Of a stretch of DNA of 46,987 nucleotides, positions 10,486 to 20,248 are shown piece by piece. The stretch covers positions 1-46,987 of the forward strand of contig CAMRDM010000004.1 of the NCBI GenBank assembly GCA_947041225.1, written 5' to 3'. Origin of the DNA: an uncultured Deferribacteraceae bacterium (GTDB lineage: Bacteria > Chrysiogenota > Deferribacteres > Deferribacterales > Mucispirillaceae). The position numbers and the translations under genes are program-made. The notes beneath the pieces are model-generated. The model was not told where the DNA came from, did not search any database, and worked only from the letters and a program-made list of their open reading frames with translations. Numbering within the stretch: position 1 is the first letter of the stretch; each line of letters opens with the position of its first letter.

Positions 10486-10611
10486 ATGAAAACTAGCTTT
10501 AATATTGCTGTTTCAAGCAGTACTATTTTAAGCAGTAAGGTATATAAATAATTACCTTCAACGCTCCTACAGTGAACAGTCTTATTTTAAGCAGTAGAGG
10601 ATATCTAAATT

Positions 10612-11586
10612 ATGTTAAAATATATTATTAAAAGATTAATTTCAATGTTTCCTATATTAATAGGTATAACTATCATATCCTTCTTTGTTATGCATTTAGC
10701 ACCTGGAGATACTGTAACTATACAACAATCATTAAACCCTAAATACTCTGAAACTGCACGAGAAAAATTTGTGAAAATGTATAACCTTGATCAACCTATT
10801 TATAAACAGTACCTAATATGGTTAAAGAAGTTTGCAACGCTAGATTTTGGAGACTCATTCTCATCTGACGGGCGTAAAGTTATAGATAAAATAGGCGACA
10901 GATTACCTATCACCTTAGGTTTAAATATTATAAGTATGATATTAATATTCATAATCGCACTCCCTCTCGGAGTTCTTTCAGCATATTATAGAAACTCCAT
11001 ATTCGATAAAACAGTAACTATTATCGTGTTCATAGGTTTTGCTATTCCTATGTTTTGGTTAGCACTTATGTGTATGTATTTTTTCGGAATTGTTTTAGGG
11101 TGGCTACCGATATCAGGACTTACATCATACAACTTTGATTCACTCACATTAACAGGAAAAATAGCAGATGTGATAAAACATATAACTTTACCGATAGCGA
11201 TAACTGTATTCGGTGGTATAGCCTCTATATCAAGATTTGGCAGAACATCAACATTAGAAGTTTTAGGACAAGATTATATAATGTCCGCAAGAGCTAGAGG
11301 GGTTAGTGAAAAAACTATCCTTTTTAGATACGCATTAAAAAATGCTATGTTGCCTATTGTTACGATATTAGGATTATCTATCCCAGGACTAATCGGATCA
11401 TCTGTTATATTTGAGTCGGTATTTTCAATACCAGGTATGGGACAATTATTTTATCAATCAGTAATGATGAGAGATTATCCTACAGTTATGGGTATATTAG
11501 TTATCGGTTCTCTATTAACATTGATAGGTAACTTGATTGCAGATATAGCGTACGCATATATAGATCCAAGAATTAGATACTCATAA
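10612..11586 (+). CDS. Peptide ABC transporter permease (DppB/OppB family)
   Basis: MLKYIIKRLISMFPILIGITIISFFVMHLAPGD; binding-protein-dependent permease motif DYIMSARARGVSEKTIL. Confidence 0.92.
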   Translation: MLKYIIKRLISMFPILIGITIISFFVMHLAPGDTVTIQQSLNPKYSETAREKFVKMYNLDQPIYKQYLIWLKKFATLDFGDSFSSDGRKVIDKIGDRLPITLGLNIISMILIFIIALPLGVLSAYYRNSIFDKTVTIIVFIGFAIPMFWLALMCMYFFGIVLGWLPISGLTSYNFDSLTLTGKIADVIKHITLPIAITVFGGIASISRFGRTSTLEVLGQDYIMSARARGVSEKTILFRYALKNAMLPIVTILGLSIPGLIGSSVIFESVFSIPGMGQLFYQSVMMRDYPTVMGILVIGSLLTLIGNLIADIAYAYIDPRIRYS

Positions 11587-11706
11587 ATATATAAACTAAT
11601 CACAAATACCATTTATATATTTATTGAACTAAAATTTATATACTTATAATATCCGTATATATCTATTTAAAAAGTAATACTCATAAAAGTATTATAAATT
11701 TCACAG

Positions 11707-12552
11707 ATGAGTAAAAGGAGCATAAATCACTTTATGAGAAGATTAACATTAAAGAAAGATTTAATACTTATAATAGGATTATCGATTGTTTTATTCTTTG
11801 TAATAATCGCTATCTTTGCACCGTTAATAACAAAATATAATCCTGAAGAGATAAATATATTATCAACATTTGAACCACCAAGTAGAGAACATTTATTTGG
11901 TACAGATGAGTTAGGTAGAGATTTATTTTCAAGAGTTTTATACGGTTCAAGAGTTTCATTATTTGTAGGATTTGTAGCCGTTGGCATATCAGTATTCATC
12001 GGTGCTATATTAGGATTGTTATCAGGTTTTTACGGTAGATTTGTTGATACTATTATAATGCGATTTACAGATATCATGTTAGCCTTTCCATCATTCTTTC
12101 TTATATTAGCAGTGATCGCATTTCTTAAACCATCAATTATTAATGTGATGATAATCATCGGCTTAACAGGTTGGATGGGTGTAGCTCGTCTTGTTAGAGC
12201 AGAGACGTTATCAGTCGTTGGAAGAGAGTATGTACTTGCTGCAAAAATATCAGGAGTTTCATCATTCAAAATTTTGTTTAAACATATATTACCGAACGTT
12301 GCATCGCCGATATTTGTTATAGCAACTCTATCTATGTCAGGTGTGATCTTAACAGAATCAAGTTTATCATTCTTAGGATTAGGCGTTCAACCACCTACAC
12401 CATCGTGGGGAAATATATTAACTAGTGGTAAAGATAATATTATTTTTGCATGGTGGCTATCTTTATTTCCGGGAGTTGCAATTTTAATGACAGCGTTAGG
12501 GTACAATCTTTTCGGTGAAGGGCTTCGAGACTATTTAGATAAAAAGTTGTAA
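11707..12552 (+). CDS. Peptide ABC transporter permease (DppC/OppC family)
   Basis: EPPSREHLFGTDELGRDLFSRVLYGSRVSL; EYVLAAKISGVSSFKILFKHILPN. Confidence 0.93.
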   Translation: MSKRSINHFMRRLTLKKDLILIIGLSIVLFFVIIAIFAPLITKYNPEEINILSTFEPPSREHLFGTDELGRDLFSRVLYGSRVSLFVGFVAVGISVFIGAILGLLSGFYGRFVDTIIMRFTDIMLAFPSFFLILAVIAFLKPSIINVMIIIGLTGWMGVARLVRAETLSVVGREYVLAAKISGVSSFKILFKHILPNVASPIFVIATLSMSGVILTESSLSFLGLGVQPPTPSWGNILTSGKDNIIFAWWLSLFPGVAILMTALGYNLFGEGLRDYLDKKL

Positions 12553-12646
12553 ATTCATATATAAAGCTTGTATATTTTATTTTAATAACTTATACTTATG
12601 ACAAGTAAATATAAAAGCATTATATAAACTATGGAGGATTAAGACT

Positions 12647-13048
12647 ATGTCAAAGATTAGAATTTTGATGGCTAAACCTGGGTTAGATGGCCATGACAGG
12701 GGTGTTAAAGTTATGTCTCGTGCGTTGAGAGATGCTGGGTTTGAAGTGATCTATACAGGATTAAGACAAACACCTGAAGCGATTGTTGCAACTGCTATCC
12801 AAGAAGATGTAGATGCAATCGGTCTATCTATACTATCAGGAGCACACGCAACAGTTTTTCCAAGAGTTATTGAGTTATTGAAAGAGAAAGGTGCCTCAGA
12901 TATATCTGTGTTTGGTGGTGGAGTTATTCCTGAAGATGATATACCTGCTTTATATAAAGCTGGTGTAACAAGAATATTTACTCCAGGTACTCCAACAGAT
13001 GATGCAGTACAATTTATTAATGATAATATCAAGCCTAAGTCTGCTTAA
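12647..13048 (+). CDS. Methylmalonyl-CoA mutase-type cobalamin-binding subunit
   Basis: Stand-alone B12-binding domain: [35 protein letters not shown] (DxHxxG), SILSGAH, FGGGVIP; 133 aa. Confidence 0.92.
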   Translation: MSKIRILMAKPGLDGHDRGVKVMSRALRDAGFEVIYTGLRQTPEAIVATAIQEDVDAIGLSILSGAHATVFPRVIELLKEKGASDISVFGGGVIPEDDIPALYKAGVTRIFTPGTPTDDAVQFINDNIKPKSA

Positions 13049-13076
13049 TTGTTTTAAAAATTTATCACTATAAATA

Positions 13077-13107
13077 AAAAGCCGCCTATATTTTCTGGGC
13101 GGTTTTA
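13077..13107 (+). terminator. Rho-independent terminator
   Basis: AAAA-G-CCGCC-loop-GGCGG-TTTTATTT: CCGCC 13082-13086 pairs with GGCGG 13098-13102, followed by a T run. Confidence 0.75.
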
Positions 13108-13169
13108 TTTCTATTATATTCTGTGTTTGTAAGCTTTTTAGCTATGATTAAAATATTTAAAGGTGAAAA

Positions 13170-14084
13170 ATGAGTAATCTTGTTGAAAGAGCATTAAACG
13201 GAGAAGTAATTGCTGCCGCTAGATTAATGCGATTATCAGATGATAGACGTGAAGGCTATCAAGTATTTATGAAAGAGATATGGAAAAAAACAGGACACGC
13301 TCATATTATAGGCATAACAGGAGCACCAGGATCAGGGAAATCAACTTTAACCGATCAACTTATAACAAAGTTTCGTGCAGCTGGTAAAACAGTTGGAGTT
13401 GTTGCAATAGATCCTACAAGTCCATTTACAGGTGGAGCTATCTTAGGTGATAGAATACGCATGGCAACACACTCACTTGATGAAGGTGTTTTCATTAGAA
13501 GCGTTGGTACAAGAGGAAATCTTGGTGGACTATCGGTTTCAACTATGGATATCGTTGCTATCATGGACGCTATGGGTAAAGATATAGTTATAATTGAAAC
13601 AGTTGGTGTTGGACAAGATGAAGTAGAGATCGCTATGGTTGCTGATACTTGTATCGTCGTAACCGTTCCAGGACTAGGAGATGATATACAAGCGATTAAA
13701 GCAGGTATATTTGAAATAGCAGATATATTTGTTGTTAATAAATCAGATAGAGATGGTGCTGAAAGAACAAGTAACGATCTTAAAATGATGCTAGAAATTA
13801 CTCCTAAACGTGATGAATGGACCGTTGAAGTTCTAAAAACTATGGCAGAAAAAGGCGAAGGTGTTGATGAACTAATTGAAAGAATTAGCATTCACGAAGA
13901 TTTCTTTAAAGAGAATAAATTAAAAAGAAGAAAACTAAATGAAAGATTAGTACATGTTGCATACGGTGCTGTAAAAGAGAAATTAGTTAATGATATTTTT
14001 CCACCAGATAAAATAAAGGCACTTATTGAAGATGGTAACGATCCATATACTACTGTAGAAATCTTATGGAATAATATTAAGTGA
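13170..14084 (+). CDS. meaB: Methylmalonyl-CoA mutase-associated GTPase MeaB (ArgK family)
   Basis: GITGAPGSGKSTLTDQL, AIDPTSPFTGGAILGDRIRM, ETVGVGQDEVEIA, VVNKSDRDGA. Confidence 0.95.
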   Translation: MSNLVERALNGEVIAAARLMRLSDDRREGYQVFMKEIWKKTGHAHIIGITGAPGSGKSTLTDQLITKFRAAGKTVGVVAIDPTSPFTGGAILGDRIRMATHSLDEGVFIRSVGTRGNLGGLSVSTMDIVAIMDAMGKDIVIIETVGVGQDEVEIAMVADTCIVVTVPGLGDDIQAIKAGIFEIADIFVVNKSDRDGAERTSNDLKMMLEITPKRDEWTVEVLKTMAEKGEGVDELIERISIHEDFFKENKLKRRKLNERLVHVAYGAVKEKLVNDIFPPDKIKALIEDGNDPYTTVEILWNNIK

Positions 14085-15157
14085 GTAAAAGTAATTTAGT
14101 ATCTGTTATACTGCCCACTTATAATGGTGAGTTGTTTATAGCAGATACGTTACAATCTGTACTAGATCAAACATATAAAAACCTAGAAGTGATTATTATT
14201 GATGATGCGTCAACTGATAGAACTGTTGAGATCATTAGATCATTTAACGATGATAGAATTAAATTATATGTGAATGAAACAAATCTAGGTATCGGAGAAA
14301 ATAGTAACAAAGCGTTATCCTTAGCAACGGGAGAGTTTATTATGATGCAAGATCATGATGATATATCTTCTCCATCTAGGGCAGAACTACAGTATAAATG
14401 TTTAGTAGATAATCCTGATGTTACAGGGGTTGCTTTACATGTAAAAAGTTTTAAGGATACGCCACCTGATGATATCTATAAAACATTAGATAATTATCAT
14501 ATAGATAAAAATTCTAAAGAGTTAAAAGCGTTAGGTTTATATCACTTCCTTACTCATCCGACACTTTTTTACAGAAGCTCTATCTTAGATAAGTTAGATA
14601 ACTATTATAGTAGTAAATTTACTATAGCAGGTGATTTATATTTTATTGAGCAGTTGAATAGTGTAGGTGCAAGTTGGATACTATTAAAAGATGATCTTCT
14701 TGCCTATAGAGTTCATCAGAGTATGACAACGGCAAAATATAAAAAACCTCAAATATATAGAGAAGTTTTAGAGATATCACTGCTTCTTGTAAGGCGACAT
14801 TTTCCAAATATATCAGATACCGAAGCTCTCATGCACGCAAAGGTAATGGCACGACGAGAACTGTTAGAGATAGATAACATAAGTTTGATTAATCATTTTA
14901 AAAGAATTCTTGCATTAAATATAAGTAACGATTTCTGTGATGACACAACATTAAAAAAAGAAACAGAGATGAAGTTTAGAACAGCATCTATCTTATCAAA
15001 TATATATTCACCTCTTAAAGCTTATAAAGTATATAAATCAATTGATGAGTTAAAACCGTATAGAGTTTCATTTTGGAAATTTATTAATGAGTATCAGAAA
15101 AGATTTTTTACAAATTTAACATGGCTAACATATAAAAAGAGAAGAAATACAGAGTAA
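14081..15157 (+). CDS. Glycosyltransferase family 2 (array copy 1)
   Basis: SVILPTYNGELFIADTLQSVLDQTYKNLEVIIIDDASTDRT; GEFIMMQDHDDISSP; GTG start overlaps the meaB stop. Confidence 0.92.
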   Translation: MSKSNLVSVILPTYNGELFIADTLQSVLDQTYKNLEVIIIDDASTDRTVEIIRSFNDDRIKLYVNETNLGIGENSNKALSLATGEFIMMQDHDDISSPSRAELQYKCLVDNPDVTGVALHVKSFKDTPPDDIYKTLDNYHIDKNSKELKALGLYHFLTHPTLFYRSSILDKLDNYYSSKFTIAGDLYFIEQLNSVGASWILLKDDLLAYRVHQSMTTAKYKKPQIYREVLEISLLLVRRHFPNISDTEALMHAKVMARRELLEIDNISLINHFKRILALNISNDFCDDTTLKKETEMKFRTASILSNIYSPLKAYKVYKSIDELKPYRVSFWKFINEYQKRFFTNLTWLTYKKRRNTE

Positions 15158-15239
15158 ATTATATCTGTTATTATTTCAATAATTATTAAAACATTATATC
15201 TTAGATAGTAAATAATAGTAATAAGGATCAACGTATAAA

Positions 15240-16322
15240 ATGAGTACAATTAGCACCAATTCTCCTTTAGTATCAGTAATTCTGACTACTTATAATGGTG
15301 AGAAATATATAGCTGAAACGTTGCAGTCTGTATTTAATCAAACTTATACAAATCTTGAGATAATTATCGTAGATGATTTATCAACTGATAAGACGGTAGA
15401 TATTATTAAGTCGTTCAATGATGATAGAATTAAATTATATATTAATGATAAAAATCTAGGTATAGGTGATAACACAAATAAAGCGTTATCGTTATCCACT
15501 GGCGAGTTTATTATGATGCAAGATCATGATGATATATCTTCTCCATCACGAGCTGAACTACAACTTAAATGTTTGCAAGATTATCCAGATGTTACTGGTG
15601 TAACTTTACACGCAAGACGTTTTAAAGATAATCCTCCAAGTGCGATCTATAATAAAGTAGAGACATATCATATAGATAAAACTGCTCATGAGTTTAATGC
15701 GATCGGTGTATATAGTTATCCAGGACACCAAACACTTTTCTATAGAAGATCACTGCTAGATAAATTAGATAGCTATTACAGCAATAAGTTTATAGTCGAT
15801 GGCGACATTTATTTTATGAGTAAGCTAAACGTTGCAGGTGCAAGTTGGATACTGTTAAAAGATGATCTTCTTGCATATAGAATTCATGATACGAATACAA
15901 CTGTAAAGTTTAGAAATCCACAAATTTATAAAGATAAGTTAGAGATATTAACGATCTCAATAAAAGGATATTTAAAAGATATATCAGATAGTGATGCGCT
16001 TATCCATGCAAAGTTGATGCTGAAACAAGAGTTACTTAAAATAGATAATGAAAGTTTAATCAATCATTTTAAAAAAATCTTAGCATTAAATATTAATAAC
16101 GATTTCTGTGATGATAATATTTTAAAAAAAGAAACTGTTGCTAGATTTAAAACAGCATCAATTTTAGCAAATATATATTCACCTTTTAAAGCATATAAAG
16201 TATACACATCTATTGATGAGTTAAAACCGTATACCGTATCTTTTTCAAAATTTTTGAGTGAGTATCAGAAAAGATTTTTAAGAAATTTAAGTTGGATTTT
16301 ATTTAAAAATAAAGATATATAA
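15240..16322 (+). CDS. Glycosyltransferase family 2 (array copy 2)
   Basis: SVILTTYNGEKYIAETLQSVFNQTYTNLEIIIVDDLSTDKT; GEFIMMQDHDDISSP; near full-length similarity to copies 1 and 4. Confidence 0.92.
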   Translation: MSTISTNSPLVSVILTTYNGEKYIAETLQSVFNQTYTNLEIIIVDDLSTDKTVDIIKSFNDDRIKLYINDKNLGIGDNTNKALSLSTGEFIMMQDHDDISSPSRAELQLKCLQDYPDVTGVTLHARRFKDNPPSAIYNKVETYHIDKTAHEFNAIGVYSYPGHQTLFYRRSLLDKLDSYYSNKFIVDGDIYFMSKLNVAGASWILLKDDLLAYRIHDTNTTVKFRNPQIYKDKLEILTISIKGYLKDISDSDALIHAKLMLKQELLKIDNESLINHFKKILALNINNDFCDDNILKKETVARFKTASILANIYSPFKAYKVYTSIDELKPYTVSFSKFLSEYQKRFLRNLSWILFKNKDI

Positions 16323-16458
16323 TATATTTATATATGTTATCACTTGATTACTGTCGATAATGATATATGATAATCAATATAAAATATTTATCACATAATA
16401 AATATTAGTTACACTACGCTTTGATTAGCAGATAAATAGAAAGGAATAAAATAATAGT

Positions 16459-17586
16459 ATGAGTAAAGATAGTTTAACTTCTCCATTAATATCGGTTATT
16501 CTCCCAACATATAACGGTGAGAAATATATAGCTGAAACGTTAGAGTCTGTATTAAATCAAACTCACAAAAACCTTGAGATAATTATTACTGATGATTGTT
16601 CAAAAGATAAAACTGTTGAAATAATTAAATCTTATAATGATGCGAGAATAAAGTTATACGAAAATGAGAACAATCTAGGTATCGCAAATAACACAAATAA
16701 AGCGTTATCACTTGCAACTGGAGAGTTTATAATGATGCAAGATCACGATGATATATCTTCTCCGTATAGAGCTGAAGGAATGTTAAAAGTGCTTCTGGAG
16801 AATAAAGATCTTATAGGATTAAACTCACGAATGTTTTATTTTCAAACAGATGTTAGTAGAGAAGAGATAGATAAAAACCTTAGCGTATCAGAACCTATTA
16901 TAGATCTTAATGAGAAACAGTTAGCTGTTGGAAATCTTTTCGATGTAAACTTTTTTCATCCAACAATAATGTATAGATCTTCTATATTGCAATCATTAGA
17001 TACGCCGTATACGCCTGAATTAAAAGTTACAGCAGACAGTATTTTATTTGCAAGATTTATGGGACTTAAAGCAAAGTGGTATGTATTAAAGAATAACTAT
17101 GTAGCTTATAGACTTCATCCAACTAATACATCTAAAGTTGATATAAATGTAAACTATAGAGAAGATATTATTATGATTGAACATTTAGTAAAAGCGACAC
17201 TACCATTTGTTACTAAAGAAGATATAGCTAATCATATTATTGGAAGAAAACACGACAAGGTATTATCATATATCGGTAAAACAAATAAATGGATTGTTGA
17301 CTACTACAAAAGAATTATCCAATATAACATAGATAATGATGTGTTAGATCATGAAATGCTTTTAAAAACATTAGCATTAAATTTGAAATATTTTACTAAT
17401 TTATCTAATGTTTTAAGACCTTTTAACTCATTAAAAGTTTATCGTTCTATTGATGAGTTAAAGCCATATTTAGAGAGCAACACGTCTGTTTTATATGATT
17501 GGCAAAAAAGATTTTTCCGTGCGATAAATTGGTATTTTGTAGGCGATAGAAGATTATTAAGAACTAAAGAAATTAGTAAAAAATAA
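16459..17586 (+). CDS. Glycosyltransferase family 2 (array copy 3, divergent C-terminal half)
   Basis: Same N-terminal catalytic domain (SVILPTYNGEKYIAETLESVLNQTHKNLEIIITDDCSKDKT; MMQDHDDISSP), then a different middle and C-terminal region. Confidence 0.92.
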   Translation: MSKDSLTSPLISVILPTYNGEKYIAETLESVLNQTHKNLEIIITDDCSKDKTVEIIKSYNDARIKLYENENNLGIANNTNKALSLATGEFIMMQDHDDISSPYRAEGMLKVLLENKDLIGLNSRMFYFQTDVSREEIDKNLSVSEPIIDLNEKQLAVGNLFDVNFFHPTIMYRSSILQSLDTPYTPELKVTADSILFARFMGLKAKWYVLKNNYVAYRLHPTNTSKVDINVNYREDIIMIEHLVKATLPFVTKEDIANHIIGRKHDKVLSYIGKTNKWIVDYYKRIIQYNIDNDVLDHEMLLKTLALNLKYFTNLSNVLRPFNSLKVYRSIDELKPYLESNTSVLYDWQKRFFRAINWYFVGDRRLLRTKEISKK

Positions 17587-17587
17587 T

Positions 17588-18679
17588 ATGAATAAGCAAA
17601 CAGATAACCAACATTTAGTATCAGTTATTATGCCAACTTATAACGGTGAAAAATATATAGCTGAAACTTTGGAGTCTATATTAAATCAAACGTATAGAGA
17701 TCTTGAGATAATTATTGTTGATGATAACTCAACTGATAAAACTGTTGAAATAATTAAATCTTATAACGATGAAAGAATAAAATTATATTTCAATGAAAAA
17801 AATCTTGGTATCGGCGATAATACGAATAAAGCGTTATCGCTAGCAACTGGCGAATTTATTATGATGCAAGATCACGATGATATATCTTCACATTATAGAG
17901 TAGAGCTACAGCTTCAATGTTTACTCGATCACCCAGATGTTACAGGTGTTGGTTTACATGCAGAATCGTTTTTTAACGATATCCCTCCACGTGAGATATA
18001 TAGTAAATTGGATACTTACCATATAGATAAAACTGATAGAGAATTTAAACCGTATGAGTTATATAGTTATCCTGCACATCAGACACTTTTCTATAGACGA
18101 TCGATACTAGAGAAATTAGATATTTATTACAGTAATCATTTCACAGTAGCAGGAGATCTTTACTTTATGAATAAATTAAATATAGCAGGTGCAAGATGGA
18201 TACTGTTAAAAGATCGTCTACTTGGCTATAGAGTTCATCAAAATATGACATCAAAAAAGCATAAGAGACGTCAGATATATAAAGAGCTTTTAGAGATATC
18301 ATTAATATTTATTAAAAACCTTTTTCCAGATATATCAGATCGAGATGCACTTATGCATGCAAAATTGATGCAAAGACAAGAACTGCTTAAAATAGATAAC
18401 GTTAGTTTAGTTAACCACTTTAATAGAATATTATCATTAAATGCAAATAACGATTACTGTGATGATATAGCTTTAAAGAAAGAAACAGTGACTAAATTTC
18501 AAACAGCAACTATATTAGCAAATATATATTCACCTTTTAAAGCATATAAAGTATATAGATCAATTGATGAATTGAAACCGTATACAGTATCATTTGGAAA
18601 GTTTTTAAATGAATATCAGAAAAGATTTTTCAGAAATTTAGGTTGGATAATATTAGGAAATGAAAGAATAAAAGATTAG
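17588..18679 (+). CDS. Glycosyltransferase family 2 (array copy 4)
   Basis: SVIMPTYNGEKYIAETLESILNQTYRDLEIIIVDDNSTDKT; MMQDHDDISS; YSPFKAYKVYRSIDELKPYTVSF tail shared with copies 1 and 2. Confidence 0.92.
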   Translation: MNKQTDNQHLVSVIMPTYNGEKYIAETLESILNQTYRDLEIIIVDDNSTDKTVEIIKSYNDERIKLYFNEKNLGIGDNTNKALSLATGEFIMMQDHDDISSHYRVELQLQCLLDHPDVTGVGLHAESFFNDIPPREIYSKLDTYHIDKTDREFKPYELYSYPAHQTLFYRRSILEKLDIYYSNHFTVAGDLYFMNKLNIAGARWILLKDRLLGYRVHQNMTSKKHKRRQIYKELLEISLIFIKNLFPDISDRDALMHAKLMQRQELLKIDNVSLVNHFNRILSLNANNDYCDDIALKKETVTKFQTATILANIYSPFKAYKVYRSIDELKPYTVSFGKFLNEYQKRFFRNLGWIILGNERIKD

Positions 18680-18705
18680 TATACTATATATATATCTATT
18701 ATCTA

Positions 18706-18734
18706 TTGACACAATGTTATAAGCTATATATACT
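18706..18734 (+). promoter_or_regulatory. Sigma70-like promoter upstream of rplU
   Basis: TTGACA (18706-18711), 17-nt spacer, TATACT (18729-18734), about 43 nt before the rplU start. Confidence 0.75.
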
Positions 18735-18776
18735 ACTAGTCCATGTTATTAAATATGAAGATGGAGCATGATAATT

Positions 18777-19091
18777 ATGTTTGCAGTTATGAAAAGTGGT
18801 GGAAAACAATTTACTATTAAAGTTGGTGATATTGTTGACCTAGAAAAATTGGAAGTAGAAACAGGTTCTAAGCATGACATTAAAGAGGTTTTATTAATCT
18901 CTAATGGATCAGTACCCGTAATCGGTTCACCGTTTATTAAAGATGCGTCAATCAGTGTTGAAGTTATGGCACATGGTAAGGCTGAAAAAGTTTTTATCTT
19001 TAAGAAAAAACGTAGAAAAGATTACCGTAAACGTCAAGGTCACAGACAGTGTTACACAAGAGTTAAGGTTTTATCAATTAACTCAGCATAA
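18777..19091 (+). CDS. rplU: 50S ribosomal protein L21
   Basis: MFAVMKSGGKQFTIKVGDIVDLEKLE...KRRKDYRKRQGHRQCYTRVKVLSI; ATG at 18777 preferred over 18768 because of GGAG spacing. Confidence 0.96.
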   Translation: MFAVMKSGGKQFTIKVGDIVDLEKLEVETGSKHDIKEVLLISNGSVPVIGSPFIKDASISVEVMAHGKAEKVFIFKKKRRKDYRKRQGHRQCYTRVKVLSINSA

Positions 19092-19160
19092 ACATAGTGA
19101 CAACTATATGTTTATATTTTGGTTATGATTTCACAATATTTATTCAGAAGGTGATGTAAG

Positions 19161-19427
19161 ATGGCACATAAGAAAGCGGGCGGTAGCTCAAGAAATGGTC
19201 GTGATAGTAATGCTCAGTATCTAGGCGTAAAGAAATTTGGTGGCGAAGCAGTTTTAGCTGGCAATATATTAGTACGTCAACGTGGTACAAAGTTCAAACC
19301 TGGCAAAGGCGTTGGTATCGGTAAAGATGACACTTTATTTGCTCTTATTCATGGAAATGTAAAATTTCTTGATAAAGGTAGATTAGGTAAATTTGTTACA
19401 ATAGTTGAAAAAACAGTAGTAGTTTAG
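19161..19427 (+). CDS. rpmA: 50S ribosomal protein L27
   Basis: [62 protein letters not shown]. Confidence 0.98.
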   Translation: MAHKKAGGSSRNGRDSNAQYLGVKKFGGEAVLAGNILVRQRGTKFKPGKGVGIGKDDTLFALIHGNVKFLDKGRLGKFVTIVEKTVVV

Positions 19428-19468
19428 TTTTTATATTTTTCAGCACTTGTTAACATTTGGAGAAAAGT

Positions 19469-19921
19469 TTGAGAATTTTAGGTAATATTATATGGCTTAT
19501 ACCGTGTTTTGGCATTGTTACAGCCTTTTTTACTTTCATACTGGGTGCTTTTTTAACGGTTATTGTGATTCCTGCACCGATCGGTCTTGGGCTTATGCAA
19601 CTGGCTAAATTTGAATTAGCGCCTTTCAGTTATGAAATGATAAGTAAGAAACATATTAAATCTACGTCTGAAAGTAAGTGGGAAACATATTCTAAAGTAA
19701 TTATGCTTTTTTATATACCACTTGGATGCCTTATTGTAATATGTGCAGTGATGCAGATGATTGTATTGTGTATAACTATTATAGGTATTCCTATAGCGGT
19801 TATACTTGCAAAATCTCTTTCGACATATTTCAACCCTGTTAATAAAATTTGTGTGCCTCGTGGAGTTAGCAATATACTTGCCGATCAGAAAGCTCAAGAT
19901 TTTATACGATCAAATGGTTGA
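19469..19921 (+). CDS. YccF-like (DUF307) inner membrane protein
   Basis: RILGNIIWLIPCFGIVTAFFTFILGAFLTVIVIPAPIGLGLMQLAKFELAPFSYEMI plus a second hydrophobic repeat; TTG at 19469 after GGAGAAAAG (track starts 19457). Confidence 0.6.
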   Translation: MRILGNIIWLIPCFGIVTAFFTFILGAFLTVIVIPAPIGLGLMQLAKFELAPFSYEMISKKHIKSTSESKWETYSKVIMLFYIPLGCLIVICAVMQMIVLCITIIGIPIAVILAKSLSTYFNPVNKICVPRGVSNILADQKAQDFIRSNG

Positions 19922-19954
19922 AATTTTTACAGTGATAATTATACAAATATAATT

Positions 19955-19978
19955 GCTAGCATAATGCTAGCTTTTTTT
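19955..19978 (+). terminator. Rho-independent terminator
   Basis: GCTAGC-ATAAT-GCTAGC followed by TTTTTTT, 34 nt after the yccF-like stop. Confidence 0.7.
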
Positions 19979-20029
19979 ATATGCAGATCGTAAACGCTAA
20001 ATTTATCTCTGTTATTGAGAGTGGTCGAA

Positions 20030-20225
20030 ATTTGATTTTGCACTTAGATTACAGTTTACGAATAAGATTTAATTTTACATTTAGATTATAGTTTTACTAT
20101 CGGAGTGTAGTTTTCCTAAATTAAGATTTAATTTTACACTAATATTATAGTTTACGATTAAGATTTAATTTTACATTTAGATTATAGTTTGCTATTAGAG
20201 TTAAATTTTCCTAAAGTATAGTTTA
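20030..20225. repeat. Intergenic imperfect tandem repeat upstream of obgE
   Basis: Four imperfect copies of AAGATTTAATTTTACATTTAGATTATAGTTTAC, with two types of linker alternating. Confidence 0.75.
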
Positions 20226-20248
20226 TTATTTAAACAAAAGGTTATATT

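Noticed and set aside
13355-13891. 178-aa minus-strand ORF within meaB
   Set aside because: Shadow ORF antisense to a well conserved GTPase; Ser/Thr/Pro-rich composition typical of antisense reading.
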